From positions 1 through 64,000 of the forward strand of contig JAFDYT010000010.1 in assembly GCA_018266055.1 (NCBI GenBank): DNA of 64,000 bases, given 5' to 3'. The DNA comes from Bacteroidota bacterium (GTDB lineage: Bacteria; Bacteroidota; Bacteroidia; Cytophagales; Cyclobacteriaceae). This document shows, one piece after another, positions 38,701-46,228 of this stretch. The position numbers were made by a program, and so were the translations under genes. The notes under the pieces are model-generated. The model ran no database searches. It was not told the origin of the DNA and saw nothing but the letters and a program-made list of their open reading frames with translations. The first letter of the stretch is position 1. Every line of letters starts with the position of its first letter.

Positions 38701-41700
38701 CCAGGAACGGAAACGGAAGTAATATTAAAATTATTTATCGCTGGGGAAAGTGCTGTCTTGGTAAGCGTCAGTCCAATAGCCACGCCGCTACAAACTGTCG
38801 GACTCACGGGTGAAATTGTGGGCTGAGGATTTACTGTAACTACTACAGTTTGTGGCGTTCCATTACATCCACTACCACTTTTCGGAGTGATGGTGTAGGT
38901 CGCCGTGATTGCCGCTGATGAGCTATTGGTCAGAACATCAGTAATATGGAATGTGCCAGGAGCGCCGGCTGCTACGTTCACACCAGCAGTACCTTGAACT
39001 GATGCGTCTGACATCACCGGGATCGGCCAGTTGAAAATGGTCCCTGCAGGAAGGTTTAGCGGAGAAGTAAGGATTTCGTAATTCACCTGACTGCCACTAC
39101 AGATTGTTTTCGTCTGCGGACTTACCAAAACAGGCTCAGGATTCACGGTAACCACCACACTTTGAGTAGCGCCAACGCAATTGGGTGCTGCTGTAGCCGT
39201 GGGAGTAACGTTAAAAGTTACAGATCCTACTGCACCCGATGTGTTTTTCAAGGCGCCCGCACCTGTAAAGGTTGAAGAAAGATTTCCCGATCCTGATTGC
39301 CCAACAATGGCTCCAGTGATGCTACCGGTAATACTTACTACTGTCCATGAATAGGTGCTTGGAATAGCCGATGTAAATACAAGCGAAGGTGCACTTCCGC
39401 TACAAACTGATGCCGTGGCGCTCGAACTCATCACTGGTCTGGAGTTAACTGTAACCGGTAACGTTGCTGGCGCACCAACGCAACCAGAAGACGCCGTTTC
39501 TGTCACCTGAATAGTTACGGGAGAAATCGTTCCAAAGTCCACGTTGATCGTACTACCTGATCCACTTGGTGTGGCGCCGGTTACTGTCCATGCGTACGTT
39601 GAGGAACCATTCGGAGTAGTGACGCTATAAGGAACTGCAGTTTGATTTGTACACACCTGTGTTGCTCCGGTAATCGTATTCGCCGTAGGAGCTGCGTTCA
39701 CCACCACATTCATGGTTTGCGTATTTCCTGTACAGCCATTCAATGTCTCAAATACATTTATAGCAACTGTTCCGGTAAGCGCCGGAAATTTCAAGAGCAC
39801 AAAGAAGTTGGATGAATTAGTTCCACCTCCACCGAAGAGTGTTACATCTCCGGCAGGCGTACCGTTCACAGTCCATGTATAGTTAGAACCCGGATTGAAT
39901 GTAGGATCCAATTGATACAGGAGAATGTTGTTACCCGTACACACTGAGGTATTTCCAACGATCGGATTATCAATCGGCCGTGCGAGGGTGGTCAGATTTA
40001 TAGTTGCCGTGTTAAAGCAATTCGTGGGTTTAGAAGTATCAGTAACCTTGGCGTACAATGTAGTTGATCCTGTTAAGGTATATGCTGTAGGCGTTGGCAC
40101 CAGCGTAGTCAGGGCCACATCAGAGTACCATGCCACGGTACGGTTGACAAGTGATCCGTTGGCAATCGCAGTGTTATAGGTTGTTAAGTCAAACGGCCCA
40201 TGCTGGTTTCCATGTGGAGGTATTGGAGTAGCGCCTACATGATCTTCGCAGAAGGAAAGGTTTTGGTTAACCACTGTTGGTAAACCATTAATAGTGAATG
40301 TGATTTTTCCAGTGTTAACACAATTGAACGGTGCCGGAGAAGTTGCGATAAAATAGAAAATCTTACCGTTGGTCACTGTAACATTGGTTGGAGTTCCCAC
40401 AGGAAGTGTGTGAGCAGCATCCGTATACCACGCGACGGTAGTGCCTGGTGCGGCGACTGTATTTGTTACTGAAGAATTGTATGACGTCAAATCAACTCCA
40501 GCGTGAGATCCACCCCCTTTTACATCCTCGCACAACTGCGGAGCCGGATCCACTGAAGTAGGCAACGGATTAATAGTAATATTTACGGTGCTCGAACTAT
40601 TGGCACAAACTCCAAGAGCACTCGCAATAGTCCAGGTAAGCGTCGTGGTAATTGGTGCACCACCCGGCGCGGGAGCCGGAAGCCCAGAGGCAGTTGTAGT
40701 CGGATTATGAGTATTGCCAAAGGTAACACCACCAGGTCCTGTCCAAGTACCTGTACCTCCATTGGTCGCCACGTTACCAGCGAGAGTAACACTTGCAGCG
40801 CTGGCACACACATTGGGTTGGGCGGGGCCTGCATTCGCCGCTGCCGGTAATGGATCTTGAGTTTGTACTACAGCTAACCCCGTACTGCTTTTACAAAATG
40901 TAGGTGCTGTAGTGCTGAAGGAATAGGCGTAATAGGTAGCCGTAGCATTACTTGTAGGCGTGAACTGCTGATTGCGCACACCGCCGGTAGTTCCTACAGC
41001 CGCTACCGTTCCGGCCGCATCAGAGTACCATTGAATATTGAATCCTACCCCTGGGTCAGTAACACTTATCGTCGCTCCGGTAGCACTGGAGGAACACGCC
41101 GTTCCATTTACAGCGCCCGTCGGTGCGGATGGCAATGGATTGACCGTAAAGCTTAAGTTGGTATTAAAAGTGGTTTGACAACCTAGAGGAGTAAGTATTG
41201 AAACTATAGTTATAGTATGGGGACTTGGCGCTGTAGTGTTCAGGGCAGCCTCGGTGAAAGAGATTGCCGTTGCTAAATCTCCATTGGCAAGATTAACCGT
41301 GAAGGTCTTGGTTGACACTGAACCTCCATCGACTTTATAACTTAACGTATAATTTCCGGCAGAGGTGGAAGGCGCATCAATGCTAAAATTTAAAACAGGA
41401 TCGGTGGTGGAGGCTCCGTTAAAACAAGTACTGGTCGGCGTTAGCGTCGGAGCCGTATCAAAGATCGGTGCAAAACCTCCGATTGTTACCGAAGCCGTAC
41501 TTCCCATGGAGGAAGCTACGCATCCATTCGCATCGGTAAGTGCTGTAATTTGATAAGTCGTGGCAACACCAGGGTTGGGCGCAGTGATTGTGAATGGAGA
41601 GGCGGCCCAGTTATTTACGGTTACAGGTCCACCTGGGGTCATGGTATAGGTCACATTAAATGGCCCAGTTCCGGTTAACACCCAATTGATATCAGGGGCC

Positions 41701-44381
41701 GGATTTCCCGAACAAACCGCCCCACCTCCGGTAGGATTAGCTGCCGTAGGCAAAGGATTGATAGTCACCACTACACCGGCCGAAACGGGGCTTGCACAAT
41801 TGGACGGAGCCACGCCAATCACCTGAACAGTGTATGTTCCTGATTGCGCCACCGTATTGAGTGTAATTGTGCTGGTGGTGATGCCCGTTGAAACACCATT
41901 TTTATACCATAAATAGCTGGAGGCTAGTCCGCCCACATTTGATGATTGCAATACTGTTTTTTGAGTACCATCTGCACAAATAGTCAAGCCCGTGCTGGCG
42001 CCAGTCTGGCTAATCGTGGGTTGAGGGGGAACAGGATTTACCGTGATCGTTGCTGCAGCACTGTTGGCGCTGGCACATGTTCCGCTTTTCACGACAGCTC
42101 TGTACATGTATGTGCCCGCACCGAAGGCAGGGAGTTCTGAAAAAGTAGTTGTAGTATTAACAATGTCTGTCCACGAGGTTCCACCATCAATTGAGCGTTG
42201 CCATTTTTGAATGGTTCCTGTATGGCCAGCCAAAGTCATTGTCCCAGTGGTGGTAACTCCATCATTACAAATTGTTTTATTTGGAGTGACCGATCCCCCT
42301 ACCGAAGTAGGGTCAATGGTAATCGCAAGCGTAGAGTTAGATGTATTACAATTTGGTGCGCTTACATATTGATTGAGTACCTGAATTGTAGTGCTGCCTG
42401 ATCCCGTAAAATTGGCGGTCATACTTTGCGCATTAACGCCTGAGGCAACACTTGCATTTCCGTTGCTGAATGACCAAAGGTATTGGGTCGATAAGGTTAC
42501 AATAGCCGAATTAGTAAATTTATTAGCCGCAATTGTTTTTGTTGGGGCAGCTGCAGCTAAAGAATAAGCCACTCCGGTAGACCCGACGCAAAGTGGTGTA
42601 GTACCAGTGATTGCCCCTGGCGTGGATAGCTGAGGCATTACCGTAAGCACAATTTCGACGGGATCACTTTCGCAAGTATTTGTGGCACCTACTACATACG
42701 TTGCCCAAACCGAATACACTGCGCCAGCACCACCACCCTGGCTAGTGTTGATCGGCGCACTTATTGCCGCATTAGCCACCGTATAATCTGAAAGCTTAAA
42801 ATTTGTGCTGTTTGTACCGTTACTATTGGTCATCAAGGTCGCTCCACCCAATTTTGGGTTTTTGTTGTACCAATTGATAGCCGTGGAACCTGTTGTACCT
42901 CCAACTGTAAAGTTCTGCCCTGTTGTACTAGCGCCGTAACATAAAGAAGGATTCGTAGCTGTTGGCGTAGTGGGTTTGGTAATTATGGTGATTGGCGCAG
43001 AGATACTTACTGGTGCAGGGCTGTTAGGCGTAATAGAGTTATACGGATTACAAACATCCCAATAATCCATTCTCACCCAAAGTTTCTGATTTACCGCCTG
43101 ATTATTGGTAGCAGTGGTAAAAATTGTTCCCATATAACTTGTCCCAGTAGGTGCCGTCACCGAAGGAGGAATAGTGATAACTCCATTGGCATCCGCTGAA
43201 CCGGTGACTGGATAAAATCCTGTTGGAACAACCAACGAGCCAAGTGCATCATTGTTTGTGACTCTCACGGTAGCGCCGCCCAAGGCTGCTGGAAGAGTAA
43301 CCCAGATGTCAGGAATGTTACCAACACCTCCATTATCTACACTACCATAAACTATTCTTACATAACGATAGTCCTGGTTGGGTACGTTCTTCTCCTGGCT
43401 TAAGCGGCAATTGAGAAGAGTGTTGTCGTTAAACTGCATGCCCACGTTGGTGCCAAGACATACTTTGTCAGAATTCGCTACCAGAGGAGGTAACTGCAGA
43501 GTGCCTGTATTGGCATTATCTGTATCGTAGTTCGCAAAGGTCGTTGTCTGTGCTACAGATGCGCATGATAACCCCGTAGAAGTGTTTTTGGGGAGAATTG
43601 TGGCAATCCAATCGCAAGAATTGGGGGCTGCTCCCGTGGTAGATGAGGGGTAATTATGAGTCTTTGTTCCGTTTATGATGATACCCGGATTTCCACCGGT
43701 AAATCCACTAGGATCTATATAAGTAGTGGAAGGATTAAACGATGCGTCCACTTGCTGAACAGGCACATTGGCGTCGGTAGTTGCATCGCCCCATGTGATG
43801 GTGTAAAAATTTGTCCCGATTAGGAAAGTAGAACTGTTTCTGTATCGTAAGCTCAATTCATACTGCCATTGCCAAAAATCCATTACCACCGGAATACACT
43901 GGTCAACAGACTTGGAGGGAATCTTCCCTTGCGAAAGCTTTATAATATCATTACAAGTAAATACCCATTGATTCAGAGAAGATTGATCTGTAAACGATGT
44001 AACTCCTGAGGCTGATGTCAAATTTCCTACTGCCGCATTGTAACTTACCAACACAGCTTCGCCAGGCTTTACGAATACTTCACTTGCACTGTGGCCTGGG
44101 GCGGTGTGGGCATCGAAAGTTACCAACAAGGTCGTTCCGGTGGCTAAAATTACGCTTGTGACAGGTACGGAAGTTCCAGCCACTTTAACAGTCCATCCTG
44201 CCGTGGTCGGCGCAGGCTGAGTTATAGTAGCCGTGAATGTAACCAGGGTTTGATTTTGAGCTAAGGTTTCGTGCCTCGCTTTACTAAATGCTGCCTGCGA
44301 AAACGCCCTTTCGCTTAGGACGAATAGGGCGAGAAATGTGAATATTTTAAAATAGGCTAGTTTAGGTAATTGGTGGTTCAT
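29766..44381 (-). CDS. Giant repetitive surface protein with type B C-terminal domain
   Basis: A 4871-aa protein (~14.6 kb). The signal peptide ends SERAFSQ (~29). Residues ~45-2050 contain many Ig/PKD-like domains. About 11 well-conserved repeats of ~105 aa follow (~2060-3200), each with CSxxxxGLTLNTNGTSVAA, an AVPATGVAANYLA block and a TYTVVPVSAAGC block, then more diverged repeats. Near the C-terminus are WQWGDG and WDFGDGGTST, and the protein ends in a type B sorting domain (VPNAFTPSTAGPSGG, then QVYDRWGNLVFE and WDGYDQNG). Its size, repeats and SprF-like partner recall the SprB gliding adhesin, though the sequence need not be homologous along its length. Each repeat has two Cys, which may form a disulfide. 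Confidence 0.95.
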   Translation of the reverse strand: MNHQLPKLAYFKIFTFLALFVLSERAFSQAAFSKARHETLAQNQTLVTFTATITQPAPTTAGWTVKVAGTSVPVTSVILATGTTLLVTFDAHTAPGHSASEVFVKPGEAVLVSYNAAVGNLTSASGVTSFTDQSSLNQWVFTCNDIIKLSQGKIPSKSVDQCIPVVMDFWQWQYELSLRYRNSSTFLIGTNFYTITWGDATTDANVPVQQVDASFNPSTTYIDPSGFTGGNPGIIINGTKTHNYPSSTTGAAPNSCDWIATILPKNTSTGLSCASVAQTTTFANYDTDNANTGTLQLPPLVANSDKVCLGTNVGMQFNDNTLLNCRLSQEKNVPNQDYRYVRIVYGSVDNGGVGNIPDIWVTLPAALGGATVRVTNNDALGSLVVPTGFYPVTGSADANGVITIPPSVTAPTGTSYMGTIFTTATNNQAVNQKLWVRMDYWDVCNPYNSITPNSPAPVSISAPITIITKPTTPTATNPSLCYGASTTGQNFTVGGTTGSTAINWYNKNPKLGGATLMTNSNGTNSTNFKLSDYTVANAAISAPINTSQGGGAGAVYSVWATYVVGATNTCESDPVEIVLTVMPQLSTPGAITGTTPLCVGSTGVAYSLAAAAPTKTIAANKFTNSAIVTLSTQYLWSFSNGNASVASGVNAQSMTANFTGSGSTTIQVLNQYVSAPNCNTSNSTLAITIDPTSVGGSVTPNKTICNDGVTTTGTMTLAGHTGTIQKWQRSIDGGTSWTDIVNTTTTFSELPAFGAGTYMYRAVVKSGTCASANSAAATITVNPVPPQPTISQTGASTGLTICADGTQKTVLQSSNVGGLASSYLWYKNGVSTGITTSTITLNTVAQSGTYTVQVIGVAPSNCASPVSAGVVVTINPLPTAANPTGGGAVCSGNPAPDINWVLTGTGPFNVTYTMTPGGPVTVNNWAASPFTITAPNPGVATTYQITALTDANGCVASSMGSTASVTIGGFAPIFDTAPTLTPTSTCFNGASTTDPVLNFSIDAPSTSAGNYTLSYKVDGGSVSTKTFTVNLANGDLATAISFTEAALNTTAPSPHTITIVSILTPLGCQTTFNTNLSFTVNPLPSAPTGAVNGTACSSSATGATISVTDPGVGFNIQWYSDAAGTVAAVGTTGGVRNQQFTPTSNATATYYAYSFSTTAPTFCKSSTGLAVVQTQDPLPAAANAGPAQPNVCASAASVTLAGNVATNGGTGTWTGPGGVTFGNTHNPTTTASGLPAPAPGGAPITTTLTWTIASALGVCANSSSTVNITINPLPTSVDPAPQLCEDVKGGGSHAGVDLTSYNSSVTNTVAAPGTTVAWYTDAAHTLPVGTPTNVTVTNGKIFYFIATSPAPFNCVNTGKITFTINGLPTVVNQNLSFCEDHVGATPIPPHGNQHGPFDLTTYNTAIANGSLVNRTVAWYSDVALTTLVPTPTAYTLTGSTTLYAKVTDTSKPTNCFNTATINLTTLARPIDNPIVGNTSVCTGNNILLYQLDPTFNPGSNYTWTVNGTPAGDVTLFGGGGTNSSNFFVLLKFPALTGTVAINVFETLNGCTGNTQTMNVVVNAAPTANTITGATQVCTNQTAVPYSVTTPNGSSTYAWTVTGATPSGSGSTINVDFGTISPVTIQVTETASSGCVGAPATLPVTVNSRPVMSSSATASVCSGSAPSLVFTSAIPSTYSWTVVSITGSITGAIVGQSGSGNLSSTFTGAGALKNTSGAVGSVTFNVTPTATAAPNCVGATQSVVVTVNPEPVLVSPQTKTICSGSQVNYEILTSPLNLPAGTIFNWPIPVMSDASVQGTAGVNVAAGAPGTFHITDVLTNSSSAAITATYTITPKSGSGCNGTPQTVVVTVNPQPTISPVSPTVCSGVAIGLTLTKTALSPAINNFNITSVSVPGGLTPSGSNAVIPATGVSSTYLSNDSYLNTTVGPLVVQYTAVPVTAAGCVGSSININVTINAQPSLSNSLDKSLCSGIASGLTLSTIAGSTPVSGYTVTGISIAPGLVAGGSNAIVPASNVAAGYLANDQFTNTGNTSLTVVYQVVPVSTLGCNGNPPKSITLTILPEPVIANGLNASVCSGSATGLTLNTNGTSIGAASYDITARSISPGLVANGTNAVVPATGVPASYLAADVFKNTGNAALTVTYTVVPTSATPCTGQPKVITITINPEPVMSAPAPVVCSRSAIGLTLNTNGTSVGAASYNITSRSISGGLTPNVANAAVPASGVPNNYLASDVYTNTTANPLTVTYTVVPVGSIGSCLGAAQVITVTINPEPVVSTTLGGTVCSIVPIGLTLNTNGSSVAAALYNITAVSIAGGLVPGGNATVPASNVAANYLTNDTYSNTGTLPLNVIYTVVPVSAAGCLGNPQNITLTVNPEPIVSSSLNTTVCSGTVTGLTLNTNGTSVAASNYNITSVSVAVGLTPGATNAVVPASNVVPTYLSGDKYTNTSNSSLTVNYTVVPLSAAGCPGPSKTITITINPEPVMSSSLNDTECSDVAIGLTLNTNGTSVAAATYNITGRTVAGGLSVGGSNATVPATGVAANYLASDLYTNKNAVALNVTYTVVPVSALGCVGASKIITITINPEPVLATTLNNTICSSTVTNLTLNTNGTSVAASNYNITNLVLAAGLTADGGNAAIPAVGVANSYLTNDKFVNTTALPLTATYTIVPVSASSCLGNPATVVMTINPEPVVSNSLDATVCSDAATALTLNTNGTSVAALNYNITARTIAPGLVAAGANATVPATAVAAGYLAADKFNNVTANPLNVTYTVVPVSGANCSGTAKVITIKINPKPVLSSTLDMSWCSAVATGLTLATNGTSVAAQNYNITAISIAPGLTAGGSNAAIPATGVAAGYLASDLFTNTTSGNLNVVYTVVPVSAAGCAGVPVNVTVTIQPQPVVATTLNATLCSGLAIGLTLNTNGTSVTAANYNITARTISGGLVAAGSNAAVPATGVAAAYLANDVFTNTTNSALTVNYTIVPVSALNCQGAPQVVTITINPEPVVANGLNSTACSGSNIGLVLNTNGTSVAAATYSITARTIAPGLTAAGTNVVVPASNVAANYLSTDKFTNTGSLPLTVTYTVVPFSGVPCQGASKTITITINPEPVVASGLDKSICSGLSTGLTLNTNGTSVAASSYNILSITIGGTLTASVSNAVVPATGVAANYLAADVFKNTSNTPFTVTYVVAPVSAAPCVGANKTITITVNPEPVGSTFTDPLCATTLNHDLSTQITNGVNSVFTYTVSSDNVGVPAAANRAVASAAPITDSYTNNTGVPATLTYTVTPFSVANNCQGATFTYVVKVSPTPVGANATQAALCSRSAININPQTKITNGVISTFTWTAVYDNNLTGGTGSGTGNITDNLVNQTGAVLNATYTVTPSSGPCPGLSFTITQPINPEPVMDPGLATKTVCSNNASSSNPINVVLNTNGVSVAASTYDVSLVSQDAGLTGSPTTGVNLSANAIKNDVFNNVGAVPLKVTYQITPKSAAGCYGVPFNIAVTVNPEPVLAALSNTVCSREVTNLILSTSGTSVGAAQYKLISVTVPGTITANASNTVVGSVGGVSLIKNDSYTNTTSAAKVVTYSILGISASGCQGVPVTMTITVNPEPILVPGASAVCSGVPSGIVLGTAVGSAAITQYNLKQVLTSAGITPSGTNAGLGTYAANNFLASDVFTNTTSSPLTVTYTIAPVAAGCVGTDQTVVLTVNPAPALASLNTTVCSTNSSGILLSTLASSVPAANYNITSVVIQAGLSQTAGNTGARVGVANTEIQGDKFTNSTNGTLTVTYTVVPVTGASCQGPATAVVLTVEPTITATPVNNSPSICSNGVTNIVLNSPTTPSSGAVSFNYTAVSSVGGLLSGFIPAASNLPMGYTIADNLVNTSNSPATVTYKITPIANGAKNGTGCSGATVNVVVTVDPLPKLVASPAIQTICEGTASNISLTSPTVPSAGTVQFIVSSVTPTGGMTLTSPAVAVTTYTSGQSIADVWSNPTTTQQTVTYVLQPVVSGGLGCSGNSVTITLNVNPAPVVTTSIINPTISPAAICSTDLVNISLSADVSGTINSWTASVTSGASSGQSNGAGDLIFQTLKNSGSVAANVRYHITPKASGCSGSPVDIDIEVDPIPNVAFTAPASICYGSTLNVPLTSAVAGTTFTWVADPNNSGVDTNPGSGLTINQVVQDTLTSAEDFISYTITAIGPGATACASTPKVMSLLASPKMGGTFQNDSTWLCTGSKDFLQIALQGQAPFTLGYTDGTTNFTSTNVGNFKSVQVQPAVSTTYKLTSLKDNLGCSIPLTDQVVYTVGLPDATYSIISPLATCTPDLTSFQFNQVAGTSYTWQWGDGNDSTFVATTSVANKVIKHNFINTSLTSSLKPNIVLTAALNSHFPNGCAKTATKTITVYAQLKAKVSVDKSQICSGDQVKLTNQTVGVLTTGNTWFYRDKGNVGQQEEVKTSINANYTLSIDATKSNPQVIEILYHADNGHCPADTTIQVSVYKSIKADFDYTATHFLMGTAVATFTNKSLEQGTPDWTPFRFDWDYGLGASPATQTSSASPLTVNYSSPGNREATLTATNIDAETAGLTCVSTVTKTVSILLDPLVAKFKVDPIFSCFPTKVNVTENLATGDRYKWAVIDKVTRDTVASSNALLPVFSISSEGSYLVYLLTSSSLTGQTASDTTSILLYGKPEAIFDVFPRTVYVPDQEITTVNGSGNTANKYLWDFGDGGTSTEFQPKYKYKFEGVDSLKFTATYVHPVHYKDGSSDTVKCSATTFKLITAKQGGVAKVPNAFTPSTAGPSGGVGGVDLYNYVFLPQVKGVEEFNMQVYDRWGNLVFESNNQTIGWDGYDQNGRLMPAGVYVYKLTLRLSDQQRTTQVGDVTLIR
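34765..38230 (-). repeat. In-gene ~315-bp repeats of the giant protein
   Basis: About eleven tandem DNA units of ~315 bp (some 309) inside the giant gene, recognisable by the recurring GGTATTNAGNGTNA word on the plus strand at 35941, 36256, 36571, 36886, 37195, 37504, 37819 and 38134. Units are similar but not identical, so expansion is not very recent. Diverged units continue on both sides. Confidence 0.85.
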
Positions 44382-44415
44382 TGAGTATTTGGGCAGTATC
44401 GATTAATTATAAATT

Positions 44416-44423
44416 CAAATTGA
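44416..44423 (-). promoter_or_regulatory. Weak -7-like element for giant gene
   Basis: CAAATTGA is TCAATTTG on the minus strand, one mismatch from TAnnTTTG, 35-42 bases before the ATG. If used, the transcript would start near 44410 and the FNR-type site would be centred about 41 bases upstream of it. Confidence 0.25.
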
Positions 44424-44444
44424 GTAAAAACAGTAACCCCAATT

Positions 44445-44473
44445 TTGATATATATCAATCAAAAATATTGATT
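44445..44473. promoter_or_regulatory. FNR-type palindrome and adjacent inverted repeat
   Basis: TTGATATATATCAA at 44445-44458 is a perfect palindrome and an exact TTGAT-N4-ATCAA, the binding site pattern of FNR/CRP-family regulators. Right beside it AATCAA-N5-TTGATT (44457-44473) forms a second inverted repeat. The site is in the divergent region between the giant adhesin (minus) and pyrG (plus), so it could control either. Confidence 0.5.
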
Positions 44474-44529
44474 AATTCCTCAAAAACGAAATATTTTAAA
44501 TTTGGCAGGAATCAATTTGACAAATAGGC

Positions 44530-44537
44530 TACCTTTG
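44530..44537 (+). promoter_or_regulatory. -7-like element for pyrG
   Basis: TACCTTTG matches TAnnTTTG and lies 23 bases before the pyrG ATG. TTTG occurs at 44501-44504, 25 bases away, longer than the usual ~19-21 spacing. Confidence 0.45.
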
Positions 44538-44560
44538 CGCCTTCATTTTTTTGCCGCACC

Positions 44561-46180
44561 ATGTCTTCTGCTAAATATATCTTCGTCACCGGTGGTGTTA
44601 CCTCCTCTTTGGGTAAGGGAATTATCTCCGCCTCGCTGGGAAAATTGCTTCAATCAAGAGGTTTTTCAGTCACCATTCAAAAGTTCGACCCCTACATCAA
44701 CATCGATCCGGGAACACTTAATCCTTATGAGCATGGCGAGTGCTATGTGACTGACGATGGTGCAGAAACTGATCTGGATTTAGGCCACTACGAGCGCTTT
44801 CTGAATGTCCGCACTTCCCAAGCCAACAACGTAACTACAGGACGGATTTATAACAACGTGATAACCAAGGAGCGGCACGGTGAATATCTGGGTAAAACCG
44901 TTCAGGTCGTTCCCCATATCACTGATGAGATCAAGCGCAACATCTTCCTGCTCGGCGAAAGTGGAAAATATGATTTCATCATCACCGAGATCGGTGGCTC
45001 AGTCGGAGATATTGAGTCATTACCCTTTGTAGAAGCCGTTCGGCAGGTACGTTGGGATCTTGGTGCGAATAACTCAATGGTTATTCATCTTACCCTGATT
45101 CCGTATCTGAAAGCCGCTAAAGAACTCAAAACCAAGCCGACTCAACATTCTGTAAAAGAACTCCTATCCTACGGAATTCAGCCGGATATCCTGGTTTGCC
45201 GCACGGAATTGCCTCTTTCGCAGGAAATCAGAAAAAAATTGGCTCTTTTTTGCAACGTCAACGTCAATTCTGTAATCGAAGCCATCGATGCGGATACTAT
45301 TTATGATGTGCCCCTGTTGATGAAAAAAGAGAAGCTTGACGAGCGTGTGCTCACCAAGCTAAAAATGACCTCTAAACACGAGCCCGAACTCGAGCAGTGG
45401 AAAGCATTTTTAGGAAAGCTCAAGAATCCGGTAAACGAAGTAAACATTGGGCTTGTAGGAAAATACGTGTCACTTCCTGATGCTTATAAGTCTATCGCCG
45501 AAGCCTTTATCCATGCAGGTTCTCAAAACGATTGCAAGGTTAATCTTAAATGGATCTCGTCGGAAGAAATTAATCCTGAATCTGTAAAAGCCACCCTTGG
45601 CGGATTGGATGCTGTGCTGGTCGCACCCGGATTTGGTGAGCGTGGCCTGGAAGGAAAAATAGAAGCAATCCGATTCGTACGAGAGAATAAAATCCCATTC
45701 CTAGGAATCTGTCTCGGTATGCAATGTGCGGTTGTTGAATTCTCCCGAAATGTGCTTGGCTTCGACGCCAGTTCCACAGAGCTCAACCCAAAAACCAAAC
45801 ATCCTGTCATCGACATGATGGAAGAGCAGAAAAAGATTACAACAAAAGGCGGCACGATGCGTCTTGGAGCTTATGCCTGCAAACTCAAAAAAGGGTCGAA
45901 AGCCAATCATGTGTACGGGGATACCTTAATCCATGAAAGGCATCGTCATCGCTATGAATTCAATAACAAATACCTTGAGCAAATTGAAGAAGCAGGGCTA
46001 AAGGCTGTGGGAGTGAATCCGGAGTCGGGATTGGTTGAAGTGGTGGAGCTAAAAGATCACCCCTGGTTTATTGGCGTACAATACCACCCTGAACTGCGAA
46101 GTACAGTACTTAACCCTCATCCGTTGTTTGTGAAATTTGTAGAAGCTGCGATGGAATACAAGAAAACGGTTAACAGCTAA
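44561..46180 (+). CDS. pyrG: CTP synthase
   Basis: A 539-aa protein. The N-terminal synthetase begins [15 protein letters not shown] (P-loop-like, residues 6-20), with [17 protein letters not shown] and LGHYERFL. The C-terminal glutaminase carries GICLGMQ with catalytic Cys384 and YHPE with the catalytic His/Glu near residue 510. The enzyme makes CTP from UTP, ATP and glutamine in the cytoplasm. Normal length. It is followed 48 bases later by yidC. Confidence 0.97.
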   Translation: MSSAKYIFVTGGVTSSLGKGIISASLGKLLQSRGFSVTIQKFDPYINIDPGTLNPYEHGECYVTDDGAETDLDLGHYERFLNVRTSQANNVTTGRIYNNVITKERHGEYLGKTVQVVPHITDEIKRNIFLLGESGKYDFIITEIGGSVGDIESLPFVEAVRQVRWDLGANNSMVIHLTLIPYLKAAKELKTKPTQHSVKELLSYGIQPDILVCRTELPLSQEIRKKLALFCNVNVNSVIEAIDADTIYDVPLLMKKEKLDERVLTKLKMTSKHEPELEQWKAFLGKLKNPVNEVNIGLVGKYVSLPDAYKSIAEAFIHAGSQNDCKVNLKWISSEEINPESVKATLGGLDAVLVAPGFGERGLEGKIEAIRFVRENKIPFLGICLGMQCAVVEFSRNVLGFDASSTELNPKTKHPVIDMMEEQKKITTKGGTMRLGAYACKLKKGSKANHVYGDTLIHERHRHRYEFNNKYLEQIEEAGLKAVGVNPESGLVEVVELKDHPWFIGVQYHPELRSTVLNPHPLFVKFVEAAMEYKKTVNS

Positions 46181-46228
46181 TTGTCGGTAGTTGACAGAAT
46201 TATTTTAATCTTCTAATTATTTAAAAGA

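Noticed and set aside
44382-44560. tRNA or small RNA in the pyrG upstream gap
   Set aside because: No cloverleaf or rho-independent end could be folded; AT-rich palindromes explain the structure.
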